A DNA stretch of 64,000 nt from Norana najaformis (lineage: Eukaryota; Annelida; Clitellata; Crassiclitellata; Hormogastridae), in contig OZ029928.1 of NCBI GenBank assembly GCA_964023275.1, positions 2,505,606-2,569,605 of the forward strand, in the 5' to 3' direction. The notes under the pieces were generated by a model. That model was not told the origin of the DNA, searched no databases, and saw only the letters and a program-made list of their open reading frames with translations. Below, in pieces: positions 1 to 13,825 of the stretch. A program made the position numbers and the translations under genes. Position 1 is the stretch's first letter. Each line of letters begins with the position of its first letter.

Positions 1-722
1 CTGGTTGATCGCCTTGATCGGGTTAGCCAGAAACTTGGATTGCTGTTTGATATTGACAAGACAAAGGTGATGGGAATGAACGGTGCTTCCTGCTGTATCA
101 AGGTCCAGGGTGAACAGCTGGAACAGGTTGATACGTTCTGTTCCTTGGAGCTCTCATCACAGAGGATGCTGAATGCACTAAGGAAATCAGAGATGGATTG
201 AACAAAGGTGAAAGAATCATGGAAACGTCGAAGAAACTTTGGAAAAGTCATGGTTTACCAGTTACAACTAAATTAGGATTCTGAGGGCACTGAAATGGCC
301 AGTTGCTACTTATGGTTGCGAAGGGTGGACCATCAAGAGAACAGATGAAATGAGGATAAATGGATTTGAAATTAACTGAGGCAACAACTGAGGGTTTCTT
401 GGATAGCAAGGAAAACCAGCGAATGGATACGGGAAGATACCGGCATGGAACGTCAACTCTTAAGTAAACATGAAATCAAGGAAGTTGACATACTTTGGTC
501 ATATTATGAGGAAAATTGAGACTGTTTGGAGAAAGAAATAGTGTAGGGTACAAAATCTGCTCGCGAGCACGTGAAAGACCACAAACGGCCTGGATTTGGA
601 ACTTAAGGTCTTGGACAGGATTAACTATGGGTCAGTTACTGAGGACAACTGAAGATGGAAACTGGAGACAGACGGTACATAGTGTGGCCCAACTTCGGAT
701 CGAAGATGGTCACAGACAAGAC
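1..722 (+). mobile_element. RTE-type LINE, 3' end, broken
   Basis: Three reading frames taken in turn give the C-terminal end of an RTE-type reverse transcriptase: KLGLLFDIDKTKVMGMN at the left edge, LRALKWPVATYGCEGWT near 270-330, and RPQTAWIWNLRSWTGLT, QLLRTTEDGNWRQTVHS near 570-690. Frameshifts and stops show it is dead. It ends in a GACAA-type short repeat tail at about 713-733. The 5' part is outside the window. Confidence 0.75.
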
Positions 723-775
723 AAGACAACACAAGTCAAATCTGTTTGTTTTTATATGTTTATTTTTTAAAACAC

Positions 776-1072
776 TTATAACGCGCGCAATGTCAGCACA
801 TCTGAATCTGAGGTGCAGCCAGAGATACACCCAGCATCATTGACACGAACATTTCCAACCGTCACTGGATTATCAGTGATTAGTAAATCCAGCAGATGTC
901 CACAGCCAGTTAAGTTGAAACATGCTGGTTGAGATCGAATGATTTTAATAGATTGTCTAACCATGGAACTTGATGATGGACGATATATGTTGGCGATGAT
1001 CAAAGAGGAAGCAGCTTTACCTACTCGAACCAACTGAAGCTCATACGACGACGTATAAAAGTGTTCAGACAA
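776..1072 (-). mobile_element. CR1/L2-type LINE endonuclease remnant
   Basis: The minus-strand frame contains VRVGKAASSLIIANIYRPSS, the conserved apurinic-type endonuclease NIYRP block, and then jumps to HLLDLLITDNPVTVGNVRVN, which normally lies far downstream. The middle of the endonuclease is deleted. Confidence 0.65.
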
Positions 1073-2032
1073 GCGATTCCCATCCGACTGCTATTTGGTG
1101 ATCAAAATAATAGTCTCAAATCACTTTGCTATCGGTATTAAATCCTCTGCGACGTCGTTGGCTAATGCTTATAGTGTTTAAGGCGTCTTTATAAGTAACA
1201 CTCCTATACGTATTATTAAGGAACGCAAATTAAAGTAAGCAATTTATTGAAAATAATAATGTAGCGACTGTAGACTAACTGATAATATATAAAAGAAGAC
1301 GAAATATGAAATTAGCATGAAAAATATAGGACCCATGCCGGTAAAACTAGAAACATAAAGGAAAGACAACACTTTGTCTAGAGCAAAACGAAGCTGGTTT
1401 AAGTAGTTTAGACTAAGCAATAAAATTATGTATAAATTTGTGTTTCTAAGTAAACTGAAAAAATGCTTTGCAGCGCCGCGCCAAAAGGCCGACACCCGTG
1501 AAATGCCGGCGTTCAAGCGCGGAGCCAAAACGGCGGCGCTCAGGTGTCCAAGTTATTACTAGCGGTATGTCGTCTGGGTTGGTGACGGCACTGTTGTATA
1601 TCTAATTAAATACAGGCTCGGAATCTTAACGTAGAAAAAGTAGTCATCACTTTTATTGCCGTTTTTCTGAGGTACTTCAAACACTACTTCTCAATATTTG
1701 TGACATTTCTTGTCATCGACGAATTAGGCTTCGGCTTTTAGCATAGAGTGGGCTGTATAGAGGTTATTTCGCTCTGAGGACAACTGTTGAACATTTTAAC
1801 AATAAGGGCAATAAAATATTTATGGTTGCTTGTACTTTAGGAAAGAATTTGACAGTGTTTCAAGTAGCAAACTGTTTGATTCCTTGTCACAAGGGTGCAA
1901 TCTCCGTCATAGTCCCTGTCTCGCAAAACTTATATATATATATATATTACTGCCTGTTAAAGTGCGCTGTGGCAGTTATTTGTTTTGTACTGAGTTTCAA
2001 TGAATTCTGGCGTGAGGCAGGGTAGTCTTTAG

Positions 2033-3104
2033 CCCAACTGGATTGTGGTGATCCTCAAGGATCCTCTCTGGGCCCGCTGCTATTCCTCCTTTACACAGCC
2101 GAGATTTTGGATGTAGACGAGAGCAAGGGTTTGACAGCGCATTGCTACGCCGACGACACTCAGATCTACATCAGTTCCCCGGCCCTGGATACTTCGGCGG
2201 CCGTTCAACGTTTCACCGATTGTGTCGCATGTTTTGATGACTGGATGTGCATAAATCAGCTGAGGATGAACGTGGACAAGACACAGCTTGTTTTGATTGG
2301 TACAAGACATCAGTTGGACATGGCGAAGATCAGTGTGCTTCAATTAGACATCGGCTGTGGCACTATCATTGAGGGTCACTGACCTGGGAGTAATAATAGA
2401 CCGGGAACTTACGACGAGGGACCATGTGGCCAACATCTGCAAGAAATGTTATTTCGAGCTGCAGCAGTTGGGGCAGATTCGATCGTCGCTGTCACCCGAC
2501 TCAAGGAAGAGTCTCGCCTGGGCTTTCGTCGGTAGTCGGCTAGACTACTGCAACAGCCTGTTATACGGCATTAGCCGCGGGCTACTTAAGAAGCTGCAAG
2601 GCATACAGAATGCTGCTGCGAGGTTTGTTGCTGGGGTTCGGAGGTTCGAACACATAACGCCTGTTCTACAAGATCTACACTGGTTGTCTGTCCGCAAAAG
2701 GATTACATTCAAAGTGGCGATACTAGTTTACAAGTGCCTACACGGATTGGCGCCCCCATATTTGTCTCGTGACGGCGTTCCAGCTTCCTCGGTTCCTGGT
2801 CGGTCTCAGCTGCGCTCTGCACGGAGCTACGATCTGGTCTGGTCTGGTCTGGTAGGGCCACTGTCGCGCGCACAAGAACATTTGGCGTATCCCGCCCTAC
2901 GGTGTGGAACGCGCTACCGACCGAACTACGAACACCGGATCTCTCCATTGAATGCTTTCGGAAGAAGTTGAAGACACCTTTTCTCGTCATCGGACTGAGG
3001 CAACTGCTATTAGCGGTTTTGCGGTGCATTAAGTTTCATTAACTAGCGCTTTATAAATCTTCTTATAATAATAAAAATTATTATTATTGTTATTATTATT
3101 AGCT
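2033..3104 (+). mobile_element. CR1/L2-type LINE, reverse transcriptase half
   Basis: Starts inside the RT palm with [20 protein letters not shown], then the catalytic [10 protein letters not shown] at about 2142-2171, a frameshift near 2370, and the C-terminal thumb region LAWAFVGSRLDYCNSLLYGI, ITPVLQDLHWLSVRKRITFK. It ends with a short (ATA)/(ATT) tail at 3065-3104. No endonuclease half; 5' truncated copy. Confidence 0.85.
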
Positions 3105-6100
3105 ATAGTATGTTGCCCCTATGCCCTTCTGTTAGCGGAATGCTAGACATGGTAGATTTACGAATTTCTATAGCTAATGCTGTGTATGTAGAGCTGAAGT
3201 TAAGTCTGCATTGCTAAAGGTCATTTGGTTAATTCCCTATTGATTTCACGATCATAGGGTACGCCCCGATTTTATGGTTGCAAAATTCAGTAGAAATTGT
3301 TTTGGTCGTCACCGCGGAAATTCACTAACCTTCTCTATGGATATGTTTTCATGATCTTCTCTTTCCGCTTGTAACTGTGGCTATGAGCATGCTAAAGACT
3401 TTAATGAGATGGTTCAATTTATTTCTTCAAGAGAGCTACAGACTGCCAGTTCTACTAAGTACAAGATAAGGCAGAAAGATGAACTGAACTGATAATGAAA
3501 TTCCATATATAGAAAGGTATTATGGCTTCACAGATGGAAACGTGAAATGCTTCATATGTGGCCTTTATGGATTTGACGGATAGACTACGACACATAGTTA
3601 AGATGCGCTGTAACTTGGTTTTGCCCTCTATTTCTTTCGATATTAAATTTTGTTACAGATATTTTGTGGTGCTTTATACTTTGCTTGTGATTCAAAATTC
3701 CGCGTTCTCTTCAGCTTTAAACCTTATTTCATTGACAAGGTTTTATCATTTTGCAGAACATGCTTCTGACATTGTTCTAGCTTCACTGTTTGTGTCTGAC
3801 ACAATTTATTAACAATGATTTTTCTGTATCCTTGGTTGTAATGAAGTGATCGTTTGTTTGGATTAGCTTTCCGAAAAGGATACTGTTATTAGTTATGACG
3901 TTTTGGGGCGCCGTTTGGTAATTGTAAAAGAAATTCTAAGCTTCAATCAAGATATGCTTGAGTAAATAGAAAGGGAGAAAGCGACGACAGTTCATTTTTA
4001 TAATGTGAATGAAAATGTCAATTTGAAGGAACGTTGTCCGAATTTGAGGCAACTTTCAATATTGAAAAACTATCGACATTCATTGAACGTAAAGACCTAC
4101 TATCACAAACTTGCATCATCACCAACACTGTTCATAGCTAAAACAAAATTTGAATGCAAACAACGTTTTAACATTTACAAACTTTTCGATGCATAATAAT
4201 AGTCAAATAAAAATGTTCAGGCACTTTCTTACAAGCTAAATCTAAGGGTTCATCAATCTCCGCAAAATCAAGAATGAACTGCCATCGAACAATTCGAATA
4301 CTTCCTTTACCTGCTTCTTGCTCTTCGATCTTTCCATTTCCACCTTACACTTCATTTTATCTGGGTCGATATAAGTGAAATTGTTTATAAGCATTCGTTG
4401 TAAAAACAATTCCAAATATTGTGAACGACTGTTCCATTCATCAGAATGTTCTGCTACATTGTTTAAGTACGTTTCTGGAAACGCTTTCACATTAACTAAT
4501 CATGCCAAATCTAAACAAGTGCATTTAATTAAACCATGCTGTGTTATAAATGCTGTTTTCATTGATCTGACTCAGTAACTGGACATGTCCAATATGCAGG
4601 CAAATGTAGATATAAATTTTGACTTTCCAATCTTGTTTAAACTTCAGAATCTACATGTACACACTGTACAGGCATAGGGTACTGGCACTCAACAGTGAAA
4701 CTTTTAATGTAACGAAAATTACAAACAAATTGCAGGCTACCAACTTCTTATAAACAATAACTATCGGACTAGCTATACGACAGGTTAATGATTTGACAAT
4801 CCTTGCGTTTACAATTTCGCTTTTCTGACCACGTTATGATGTAGAGCACAACTGGTCGATAAACTAAAGTTAATCTGTAAGCGGTAAACTCATTCTCTGT
4901 AAAATCAGTTCGTTACAGATTTGTATGCCCAGCAACAGTACATCAGTCACCTTTTTCCGAAATACGATCTGCATACTTTGCTAATACAATCGCAAACTGT
5001 TTCTGTTTATTTAAGGTCAAATGTTTCATGTGTTCATAATGTCAGTTCCCAGGTTTATATTCGGCTTCAGATTCAATCGTTGATTTGCATATTTCTCCAA
5101 AATTGTTGTCATCATCGTAAAAAAATTACGATTATACTAGAACGTGTAATATAATTTCGAATCTTACTGTCTAAGTAGCTTATTAAGCTCAATTTTATTA
5201 TGATGTCCTGTAAGGCCTGCAGCAAAAACTTGATTAAAATGTGTCTTGGCGCCCCAAGCTGAAGCCGTGTACATTGATTATTATGGGAGTGAAAAGTCAT
5301 ATAAATTCATTAACATTTCTTAACCAGTTTTATGGGGATTTCATTGCTGACAATCATGCGTTTACATATGTTTTGCCTTCTGCTAAATGCCCTCCAAAAC
5401 CGGAATTGTATTCTAGTTCGTCATCCATTTTGTGACTCCAGTTGAAAAACAACATAATCCGAAATCTTAGATTTGTGATAAATTAAACCATCAACAATAC
5501 AAAATGAGAATTTTTCATATCTATCATTTTCCGCCATTTCTTCAGTGACTTACCATTCATCTGCTGTTTCATAAATGAAAGTGAATTTGCCATAGAATAT
5601 TCATCTTATCTACTGTCTCCCTCCTTATCTGACTCAACTTTAGCTCTAAATAAGTCCCCAAGACCTTAATTTTGATACATTTCTATAGTTTCCTCCCTCC
5701 GCTTCACCTTTCTCGTCCTCATTCACTTTACTCTCTTTCAACTTTCTAGATTGCGCACTGGACAAAACATTGATCAATTATGTATTGAGCACAGAAGACA
5801 ATCGGCTGAAGTAATAATCTTAATTCTTCAATGGTTTTTGATGTAAAATCAAATTTTCTGTACACACATGTTCAATAAGTCCACACAAAAAAAAATTAAT
5901 GACCAGTATTTTTGAAATTTGAATCTGTTTCTGCATTTCAGATATACAGTCATACAATCGCGTATTCACTGTCACGCAACTTGCTGAGATTGGATTTATT
6001 GCCGCACACTATTATGTTTACCTTTCTTACTCATCCACTCTCATCGTCTGTAAAAGTTTGATGGGAAATTCTATAGGTGAATTCTCAAGTGCCTGTACTT

Positions 6101-7049
6101 TCTAGCTGACTTGCCATTTCTGTTTAAATTTTTTATATGTTTGCTCTCTTCAACATGATCTCAAGGTCTTTTTACATTTTTGCCCTCTTCAGCTTGACCG
6201 TAACTCTCTAACCAATCTTGAAACCACTCGATGTCTTTATAGTAAACATTTTAAATTGTCTGTTATCGGTTATGTTTCGTTCAAACGTTCAAACACTCTG
6301 TCAGCCTGCTAGTTCGGAATATTTACCATCTGTAATACAAAATTTGACCTCTCTCTTGGATTAACAAAACTAGATGTAACACTAAAATTATTAAACTGAA
6401 TATGCTTTGTCTCCCTACATATGTATATTTTTCTTTACATCTTCTCTTTCGCTGCGTGCCTATTCTGAAAATTCACTCATTTACTTTGGTAACTGGTAGT
6501 CTAATCTTGGTTTTTCTCTTAACCAGCTTTAGAAGGAATACAAACTTGCTATATCAGCGAAGAAATGCTTCGTTCACTCTTTAGATAATATAAGCTTCAC
6601 AGGTTCTGGTGGTAATGATTGCTTAAAACGATTGGCGACAACCAAATCACATAATTTATCCTAAGCTTTGTTCACTTACCTACTATAGATATATCAATTA
6701 AACAAACTCTTCGACCTTGAATGGAAAATATGGAGGTTTCATGTGGCATTTTCTCTCAATAAAACTTGCTTTGTACTCTTGAGGTGATAACTTGGAAACA
6801 TGTTCTTAGACACGACCTTTGTGATCAAAATTGATGTAATTCAAAGACTTAAAAAGTTCTAGCTTTTGAAAATATTAATGGCAGGAGCAATTTGACCCAA
6901 AAGTTTTTATTAACACCAAAACTGTCAATATCATTTTCAACTATTTCAAAATACAAATAAATTATGCTAAATTGTAACACATTTTGGGGAAATAAGTTCA
7001 ACTGAATCCCCAATTTTCTTCACTTTTAATATAAATGATCCTGATTCTT
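3105..7049. other. No supported gene
   Basis: AT-rich unique-looking sequence. The minus frame 4242-4490 (82 codons, charged, EVFELFDGSSF near its end) is the only one of interest and I do not recognise it. 4005-4196 and 6402-6584 look like chance frames. Confidence 0.5.
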
Positions 7050-7570
7050 CAATTTTTTTATCTCTTCCTCTCTTTTTCCCTTCTACTATTCTCGCTCTCC
7101 CATCCTGCTTCTCATTTCTTCATCATGTCTTTGTTGCCTTAGCTGTTTCTCTTCTCTTGCTGTTTCAATTTCTTTTCCATGATGTCGATCAAAACAGATC
7201 GACATCATGGAAAAGAAATTGTTTGTTACTCTCTTTCTGTTGCTCTTTTTCAACTGTATATTTTCATATCCGGTCTCTTTGCTCGGCTATGTCATTAATT
7301 CTACGTGTATGATGCTCGGCCTCCATTCGCTCTTGTCTCTGTTGCTGAAACTGCTATTTCTATATCTCAGTTTCTGAATTTCTAACTCAGCTTAGTTCAG
7401 TTTCTCTACGACTTCGTTCAGTTACCGCTTTTTCTTATATTTAGGTTTCCATTTGTCTTTGTCTCCAAGGTTTTAGCTTGTTTCAGCCGTCTTCGTTCGG
7501 CTTTCTCTCTTTGTTTTAATTCTCATTTTATATCTCTATATTGTACTGCCATTTTCAGTTTTTATTTAAT
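7050..7570 (-). pseudogene. Glu/Arg/Lys/Gln-rich decayed coding tract
   Basis: Minus-strand frames give RQERMEAEHHTRRINDIAEQ and ETAREEKQLRQQRHDEEMRS separated by stops and frameshifts, suggesting a broken coiled-coil-type or charged region of an unknown (possibly transposon) protein. The perfect hairpin interrupts it. Confidence 0.35.
7166..7221. repeat. Perfect 25-bp inverted repeat with 6-nt loop
   Basis: 7166-7190 (CAATTTCTTTTCCATGATGT...) and 7197-7221 are exact reverse complements, loop AAAACA. The surrounding minus strand is Glu/Arg/Gln-rich pseudo-coding sequence (for example EEKQLRQQRHDEEMRS near 7110-7150). Confidence 0.9.
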
Positions 7571-8683
7571 GAAAGCCATCACCTAAGCATACAGCAGACT
7601 ACCGCTACAAAATCTGTTTCACGCTCCCTTCAACAATGCGTCTGTGACTGATTTCTATGGATTTTTTCCTGTCACGACAGCAAACCGGTACAGACAGGTC
7701 TAAACCGATCCATGACTCATAGCAACCAAGTTCGGTTTCTCCCGCGCGAGCGCCCATGCGCTAAATTTTTTCAATAGCCGACGTCGAACCACCCACAGCA
7801 CATTATCGATGCGTGGTAGATAGATTCTTCCAACAATCAGAAACACGCGCTCAACGCATCCAATAACCTCAAGCACATGACCAATGCGTGCACAAACAAG
7901 ACAAAATTTGTTGGGAATAATACCACTCGACGACTCCTTGTTGTGACGTCATGTGAAACTTTTGACACAAACACGCATTTTAAAAATTGCTGAATAATCA
8001 GCGCAATATTACTTTTCGTTCAAATATTGCTTTAGTTTCAATTAGAATTTCCGAAGAGTATTGCTATTAGTTTCAAATTGATGCTACTGAAAGATAATTT
8101 TCATTAATTTCTAATGATTGTTACTAAAAGGTATTTATTACTAGTTTATAGTAAATTGCACGACGAAAAATTTTTGAATAAGGGGATGGCTTTGTGATAC
8201 GACACTTGGATTAGTCGAACTTTTAGAGAAAATAATGGAGGAATGATTGCTGGGATCCGAGGAATAGTGATGGGTCGAACGGGTGGTTATATTTGAATAA
8301 TGGGCGAATGTAGCGTGGCTTGCAGATAAGGGTGGTAGATAAGACGAGGTAGATAATTTTTGGCGCTTGTCGACGGCCTGTAAAAGAACTCGACTATTGG
8401 CACTTTAGTATCATAAAGGTGGAGGAATTCTAACTGGAGTGTCAAATGACCAAACCTCGGGAATAACCAAGCACGCCGATTTCTATGTGGCCATCCAGCA
8501 AAATTATCTCAGCAGTAATAAGAAGAATATCTGACAGTCCTTCAAGCGATCCTTCTTTGCACGATATCTGGTGATTAGCTTGTATTTTGCACCTTCCTCT
8601 ACTATCAGTCACCAAGATATAGGCCTAGTGACTATTGGGAAATTTATGCTTGAGGGAAATCCTGCACCTTCTGAAAACCGTAG
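7571..8683. other. No supported gene
   Basis: No coding pattern or named repeat. A GC-richer block at 7670-7960 and short A/T runs at 8030-8160 only. Confidence 0.5.
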
Positions 8684-9590
8684 GATTGATTGATTGAGAA
8701 AATTTATTGACATTAGAGCGCAACATACAAGAAAGTATATACCTGTAACACCTAAAACAAATAAGTCATACCATACGACTGGTTCACATCACCATTGTTG
8801 GCGCAGGTAAATGGGTCAACCGAAAAGGGTCAGACATACCCGCTTATAACTCAGCTGGCTCATTTAAAATGTCAATATATGGTGATTATACAAACATGAT
8901 AACTTTGACATATGACAATTACGTAAAGATTAAATGGATATGACAAATTACACAGTAAAAATAACATTAACATACATCAAGTAATTATATTCAACGCAAT
9001 CTAAAAAGAGACATTTATAATAATTAATTACATATATCACGCTAATACAGACTAATCAAGTATTTCTTTAATCTTATTTTAAATTGACTAACAATCGTTA
9101 TATAATTTGCATCATACGGAAGAGAATTCCATAGTGCCGGGCCAGTACATTTAATTGAATACTGCTCTAGTTTTAGTTCTAGTAGCAGCACAACGATAAT
9201 TCACTGATGTCCTAGTATTATAAACAAGCACTTCAGATCCTAAGTAAAAGATTTTATGAAAATTTTGCACCAACATACATTATGTCGATGATACCGAAAC
9301 ATGAACAAGCTTATTTGTAATTTTGTTATATCTCATAGTCGCAATATTCTATGCACTAGAAATGTGAGCTCAGTGCTAGAAGACCAGCGTAAATTTTGAA
9401 ATAACTCGAATAGCGCGTTTCTGTAAAATATCAAGTGCATTCAAACGAGCGGGATAATTTGAGCCTCATGAGATATTAGAGTTAGAAATGTACGAGAAAA
9501 TTAAGGCATAATATAAACTAAGCAGAATTGATTTGACAAGCGGGACAAAATATTAATGTTTTTAGCCAACTTTTTGGATAAGAGGTCATA
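8684..9590 (-). mobile_element. Jockey/CR1-type LINE, extreme 3' end
   Basis: Minus-strand frames give KSILLSLYYALIFSYISNSN, then LNALDILQKRAIRVISKF, VYNTRTSVNYRCAATRTKTR and CTGPALWNSLPYDANYITIV, the usual order of the RT C-terminus. A 3' UTR to a TCAATAAATTTTCTCAATCAATCAA end at 8684-8710 follows. Frameshifts are present at several points; dead copy. Confidence 0.7.
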
Positions 9591-10924
9591 TGAATGAATA
9601 CGAAATCACTGTTTGTAATGAAAACCAAATCTAATTTTCAAGTCAGTCTTCAAGTCGCAAAACTGAAAGCTGTAAACTAAATCACCAGGAAGCTACTATG
9701 TTTTTTCTCAGCTATTTTAGCGCTGTATTGACGAAACATTGTTTTATCGTCGCCGAGTTGTTAATGCGCTGTTTTGTCTGCGTTGTTTTAACGGGTCAGA
9801 CTCGTGCATAGTGGACTGCCAGAATGTGGCATCCCTCTGGAAATGCTCTCGCTCCTCACGCAATTAATCCTGGAGCCGACACTTTTATCAAACTATTAAT
9901 TATCGCACTCAAGTAAGTAATTATGAAACTGAGGCACGTAGAAGTGTAAAACAAAAATATTACTTGCATACGTTTTGAAGCCCTAATCTAGACCTACAGG
10001 GCCTTAAGAGCTCTTTCACGAGCGCTGTTCCCAAAGCTAACTTCTAATTCTTGAAAATAATTGTTATGCCTGTAACCTATCTCTTAGCATTTAAGCAAAT
10101 TAGGTAACATGAATTGCAAACGCATAACTAATGACAGTGAAATAACAAAACCTATTTCAATAACATTGTCAAAATTTGTCTTACCTTTTAGATTTGACGA
10201 TTCAGCTCATTTAATAAATATGTATAACATACGCACTTTAAAGCCTAAGATAATAGTATATCTCTCTTGAAATGCCAGTATCCGGATAGTTCACGTAAAA
10301 TTTTATAGCAGTCTAATTCCAAACACCGTCCACCGCAGCGGTCTGACTGTCTGTCTGAGTGCCTCAGATCTTGACCTGAAACGGAACCCTTGCTACCTAT
10401 CGATTTTGCTTTGACTGAGCGCTTGTGAATAAACTGATTTCCCCGATTTATCTTTCGCTGGGTGTTCTAGAAATCTCGAGTTTACCTGACGATTACTAAA
10501 GGCTAGAACACAAAGATGTCACTGTGTGCATGATTTAGGCTCAGCTTTCTTCTGCTTGCAAATACTTGAAAGAGCTCGAGTAGTTTGAGGTCTGCAGAAG
10601 ATTATTTCTCGAACGCTCTAATACGCCAGTTGTTTGAGAACATGATCTACAACATAGATGCTACAGTTAAAAATGAGAGGATAAATACACCAAGTCTTAA
10701 CTGTCTTAACTGCGACAAAAGTTGCTTTCTTTCATTGTTAAGAACTCTAAACCACTGACGGTTATAAAAATATTTGTCTAAAGATAGTTCTTCACTGACC
10801 AATAGCGCGTGAAATAAAACATATCCTGACTAACACAGCTCAAAAAGTGTATAGCCAACACTCGCAGTCGTACTGTGCAAACACACACAGGCGCATTCTA
10901 TCTATCTTTTTAAGTTCAAGCTTA
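9591..10924. other. No supported gene
   Basis: Mixed AT-rich sequence between two minus-strand LINE copies; no frame longer than 60 codons. Confidence 0.5.
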
Positions 10925-10966
<42 letters not shown>

Positions 10967-11001
10967 TATTATTAAGAATATGAATCGTATGGTGCGCCCT
11001 C

Positions 11002-11039
<38 letters not shown>

Positions 11040-11040
11040 T
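10925..11040. repeat. (AAT)n tracts, tail of the LINE
   Basis: Two AAT runs at about 10925-10966 and 11002-11040, split by a short unique piece (GAATCGTATGGTGCGCCCTC), at the 3' end of the minus-strand LINE. Confidence 0.85.
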
Positions 11041-13801
11041 AGAAACTTCTAATGCGCCGGTGTCTAATGCACAAGGCATCAACCGATGGCGCACCATAGC
11101 CAAGCCGCAATCAGGTCAATATCCAGAAGGTCAGTCCACAGGACAGAGAGGCAGCCTACGGTGGATAAGCAATTTGAAAAAGGTATGTTTTAAGTCGAGA
11201 ACGAAGTGACAAAAGCGACTGAGCAGAACAAACAGACACAGGAAGGGAGTTCCAAAATTTAGGTCCAGCTACCGAAAAAGCCCGTTTACCCATAACAGTT
11301 CTAGTCCAAGGTATGAACTGAGAAAGGCAATCAGATGATCTTGCTGAATAATGGTAAGTCTTAGGAATAAGGACTGATTTTAAGTATTGTGTTTGGCCGC
11401 AGTTCAATGTTTTATAAACTGTAAGTCCCAATTAGAAACAAATCCTTTGCCGAACAGGAAGCCAATGCAAATTTTTAAGCACATGAGTAATATGCTCACA
11501 TTTTGAAGTATTTGTTATAGCTCTAGCCAAGAAGTTCTGAACTCTTCGGAGTTTCTGCATATTTGACTCTGTGATACCAACAAGGATTGAGTTACAGTAG
11601 TCTAGACGACTAGAGACCAATGCATTAGCCAATGATATTCTAGAAGACATGGGGACATAACGCCTAATTCTGCGTATGTCACGAATATACATATATGAAG
11701 ATTTACAAATACCATTTACATAGTTTGTGAGAGACATAGTAGAATCAAAAATAACGCCCAAGTCACGAGCAGTATCAGACAATTCAACAATTGAGTCACC
11801 CTGCTTTAAGGATTTAAGCCATTCAAACTTTTAAAGTTGCTGTTGAGTACCCAGAAGTAGAAATTCAGTCTTTGATGGGTTAAGGAGGAGTTAATTTGCT
11901 GCCATCCAAGACTGTAGCTCCTCAAAGGCATCAGACAACAGCTGTGCAGATGAGTGACAAGACAAACTGTCAAATGAAATGTATATTTGGGTATCATCTG
12001 CATAGAAATGATATCCTAATGAATGATTGTCCAGGTGAGAGACTGGTCCACAGTGTCAAAGGCAGCAGAAAAATCAAGAAGAACAAGAGCTGTTACCTTA
12101 CCCTTATCCATGGAGCACATGATATCATTATGAACAGCAAGAAGTGCAGATTCTGTTGAATGAAACTTGCGGTAAGCGGACTGAAATGGAGAGAATAGCG
12201 AGTTGGAAGATAGGTGGGTTTGCATACGATTCAAAACTACCCGTTCAAGGATTTTTGATACAAAATTTAAAGTTGAGATGGGTCTGAAATTAGACAGGTC
12301 ACCTGGGTCGAGAGAAGGTTTCTTTAGCAGAGGATGAACTGTGGCATGAGCAAAAAGCAGATGGGAAAGATCCCTCAAGCAATGAGAAATTGATTATTGA
12401 TGTAATGGTTGGACTCAAGACATCAAAGCATTCTTTCAGAAAAGATGTAGGAATGGTGTCAAGGAGACAGCTTTTGCTAGGTGAAGAAAAAATCAGTCTG
12501 AACTTCTGCAAGAGTTGTTGGCTGAAAGTAATCTAAGACCGGAGGTGAAGAACTAGGATGAAGAAATTTATCAGATATCAAACTACCAACGAATTTCAGC
12601 CTAATACCTGAAATCTTATCAGCAAAAAAGGTCAAAAATTTACTGGCTAGCTCTTGGGTAGCAGAGGATAAATTAACTGCTCTCTATGTAATAACTTGTT
12701 CAAAGCTATCCACAAAGCTTTTGGTGATGTAGAACTTTCGGCAATTAAATTCGTTAAGTATTCGAATTTTGCAGATGAAACAAGTTTGCGCAAATATTTG
12801 CACTGTTGCTTAAACCTGTTGTAGTCAGAGGGAAGGCGAGAGTGGCGCCACCAACGCTCTAACTGACTTTTGCGACGCCTAGCTTCAGCAATGGCAGAGT
12901 TGAACCAAGGCTGCGGTGAGCGCTCTACTACTCTCTTGGTTCTGAAAGGAATTTGCCTGTCAAGAAACTCAGTTAAAGTGGACTGGAACTGCATAGCTAG
13001 CTCATTCGCAGTTTGTGCAGGAGCTAACCACAATGGAGATGTTAAGATATCGTGTTTCAGCTTTAATTAAATCAATTTTATGCCAAAGGAGTCTGAAATT
13101 TAACAGTTTTATAATTTGGGGGCGGTTTAAAATGGAAGTCAAATTTTGAGAAAACTGCAACATGATCTGATAGATATGACTCAGTAGGAGTGACAGAATG
13201 AAGGGAATTCGAATCAGAACGAGTTATAAAGACATCCAAGGTGTGGCCTTTATTATGTGTAGGTAAGGCAACAAGTTGTTTCATGTCAAACCCTTCCAGC
13301 ATATCAAGAAAAAATGAAGAACCATGACCAGCTACATCAAGGTGAATTTAAAGTCACCCATAATAACAATTTCAGAGACGGAGGAAATCAAATATTCAAG
13401 TAGTGACTGGAATTCATTAAGAAAATCAGTGAAAGAGAGGGATTGTGGACGATAAATATTTACAAGCAATACCTGTTTATTGCCTGAAATGAGAGTAGCA
13501 GCCAGGACTTCAAATGACTTGAGTGCAAGAATAGACAGAGTGAATTCCTTCAGTGGCAGATATGACTTAAAAAGAAAAGCAAGTCCACGCCATTACCACT
13601 GCACCGAGGTTCATTGAACATAGAAAAGGTTGGGGGAGTAAGGTCAGAAATGAATCCATGTGTGTCACTAGGATGAAGCCAGGTCTCAGTAAGGGCAAGT
13701 ATGTGCCAGGAATGCTCACAAAGGAAATTGTGTAGGTTAGCAGCTTTATTACGAAGGGAACAAATATTTAATTGACCAATATTCAAACTCTGAGATCTAA
13801 C

Positions 13802-13825
13802 TGGTCCAGGATTTATTTCAACATC
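13802..13825 (-). other. 2A-like ribosome-skipping motif in the LINE
   Basis: DVEINPGP, preceded by LLLLLAG, exactly fits the D-x-E-x-N-P-G-P consensus at which ribosomes skip the Gly-Pro bond. It sits between a doubly hydrophobic leader (residues 12-26 and 96-108 of the frame) and the endonuclease, as known for 2A-bearing LINEs of marine invertebrates. Skipping would release the endonuclease/RT part from a signal-like leader. Confidence 0.8.

Noticed and set aside
4242..4490. Charged 82-codon minus frame as a gene
   Set aside because: No homology I recognise and no defensible splice sites; mentioned only as unassigned.
10925..11040. CRISPR-like repeat/spacer pattern
   Set aside because: Two AAT microsatellite runs split by one short unique piece, in an animal genome.
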